From Streptomyces californicus (lineage in GTDB: Bacteria > Actinomycetota > Actinomycetes > Streptomycetales > Streptomycetaceae), in contig NZ_JNZZ01000016.1 of assembly GCF_000717645.1 (NCBI RefSeq), positions 186,001 to 250,000 of the forward strand: a stretch of 64,000 nt of DNA, in the 5' to 3' direction. The stretch's first letter is position 1. Each line of letters begins with the position of its first letter. The position numbers and the translations under genes are program-made. This document shows positions 63,589 to 64,000 of the stretch, one piece after another. The notes under the pieces are model-generated. The model made no database searches and was not told the DNA's origin. It was given only the letters and a program-made list of their open reading frames with translations.

Positions 63589-64000
63589 ATGACGTCACAC
63601 CAGCATGCCGGGGTCGACCGGCCGCCTCGATCCGGCGGCCGGCGGCGACGGCTCGCCCGTCTGCCGCCCGCCCTCTACCGCATGGGCCTCGGCCCGGTCT
63701 TCGGGCGGCGCCTGCTCCTTCTGCGCCACGCCGGCCGCGACAGCGGCCCGGACCGGCGGGTGGCCCTGGAGGTCGTCGCCCACGACCGCGGGGAGGGGAC
63801 CTGGATCCTGGCGTCGTGCCACGGCCCGGAGGCCGCCTGGTACCGCGCCCTGCGGACCAGGCCGAAGACCACGATCCAGTTCGGCAACCGCCACTACGCG
63901 GTCACCGCCCACTTCCCGAGCGCGGAGGAGGGCGGCGAGATCCTGGCCCGCTGCGCCCCCGCCCGCCCGCGGGCCGCCAGGCGGTTGTGCGCCTCGGCGG
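63589..64000 (+). CDS. Deazaflavin (F420)-dependent nitroreductase-family protein, 5' part
   Basis: The first 137 residues of a DUF385/Ddn-like protein, cut by the window end. Core segments: PALYRMGLGPVFGRRLLLLRHAGRDSG, ALEVVAHD, TWILASCHGPEAAWYRAL and TTIQFGNRHYAVTAHFPSAEEGGEIL. Members of this family use F420H2 or flavin on varied substrates. The head is Arg-rich. ATG at 63589 with GAGGAGG upstream. No evident role in siderophore synthesis. Confidence 0.8.
   Translation, partial: MTSHQHAGVDRPPRSGGRRRRLARLPPALYRMGLGPVFGRRLLLLRHAGRDSGPDRRVALEVVAHDRGEGTWILASCHGPEAAWYRALRTRPKTTIQFGNRHYAVTAHFPSAEEGGEILARCAPARPRAARRLCASA

Overview
The window is about 70% or more GC throughout. Its codons are strongly biased to G/C in third position, GTG starts and 4-nt ATGA/GTGA overlaps are common, and it carries DmdR1/IdeR-type iron boxes, a DasR-type chitinase promoter, an LAxTG sortase signal and coelichelin genes. 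All of this points to a Streptomyces chromosome. Every call comes from reading the sequence; no database search was run.

Left siderophore locus (1-16022). A catechol-peptide cluster of the griseobactin type. The 3' part of a dimodular NRPS (A-PCP-C-A-PCP-TE; codes suit a basic residue, probably Arg, and Thr) is followed by an MbtH protein and an MFS exporter. On the opposite strand are a fused double FecCD permease and a trilactone esterase. From an iron-box-bearing divergent promoter (11214-11312) runs dhbA-dhbC-dhbE-dhbB plus a free-standing aryl carrier protein, which makes and activates 2,3-dihydroxybenzoate. The NRPS assembles it, the MFS protein probably exports it, and the permease and esterase recover the iron.

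Central block (16023-26572). A short Rho paralogue behind a long leader, phosphoglucomutase, a GH18 chitinase with a DasR-like operator, and a glyoxylate-shunt block: isocitrate lyase, malate synthase overlapping a 3-hydroxyacyl-CoA dehydrogenase, and a divergent RamB-like regulator.

Cobalamin block (26573-36057). Two divergent transcription units, each headed by a cobalamin riboswitch. One encodes a secreted protein with an alpha/alpha-toroid and a C-terminal domain resembling the vertebrate B12 carriers (intrinsic factor/transcobalamin). The other encodes a sortase-anchored double-toroid protein, a membrane-anchored protein sharing its N-terminal domain, and a complete ECF transporter (T, fused A-A', S). 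I propose a secreted carrier - wall receptor - membrane receptor - ECF relay for B12. This is the most interesting system in the window.

Housekeeping and accessory block (36058-41650). A small unknown protein, a DUF3048 lipoprotein, an enolase divergent from a MarR regulator across an operator array with 13-nt period, and a lower-GC island with two tandem paralogous small genes.

Right siderophore locus (41680-63176). A coelichelin-type hydroxamate cluster: esterase (cchJ), asymmetric ABC exporter pair (cchI/cchG), trimodular NRPS (cchH, A codes exactly those of hfOrn-Thr-hOrn), ferri-siderophore binding protein, ATPase and two permeases (cchF-E-D-C), and ornithine N5-hydroxylase (cchB), with several iron boxes. 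The formyltransferase cchA and the MbtH gene cchK of the S. coelicolor locus are not in the window. The left cluster's MbtH may serve both synthetases. A 5' fragment of an F420-type oxidoreductase gene closes the window.
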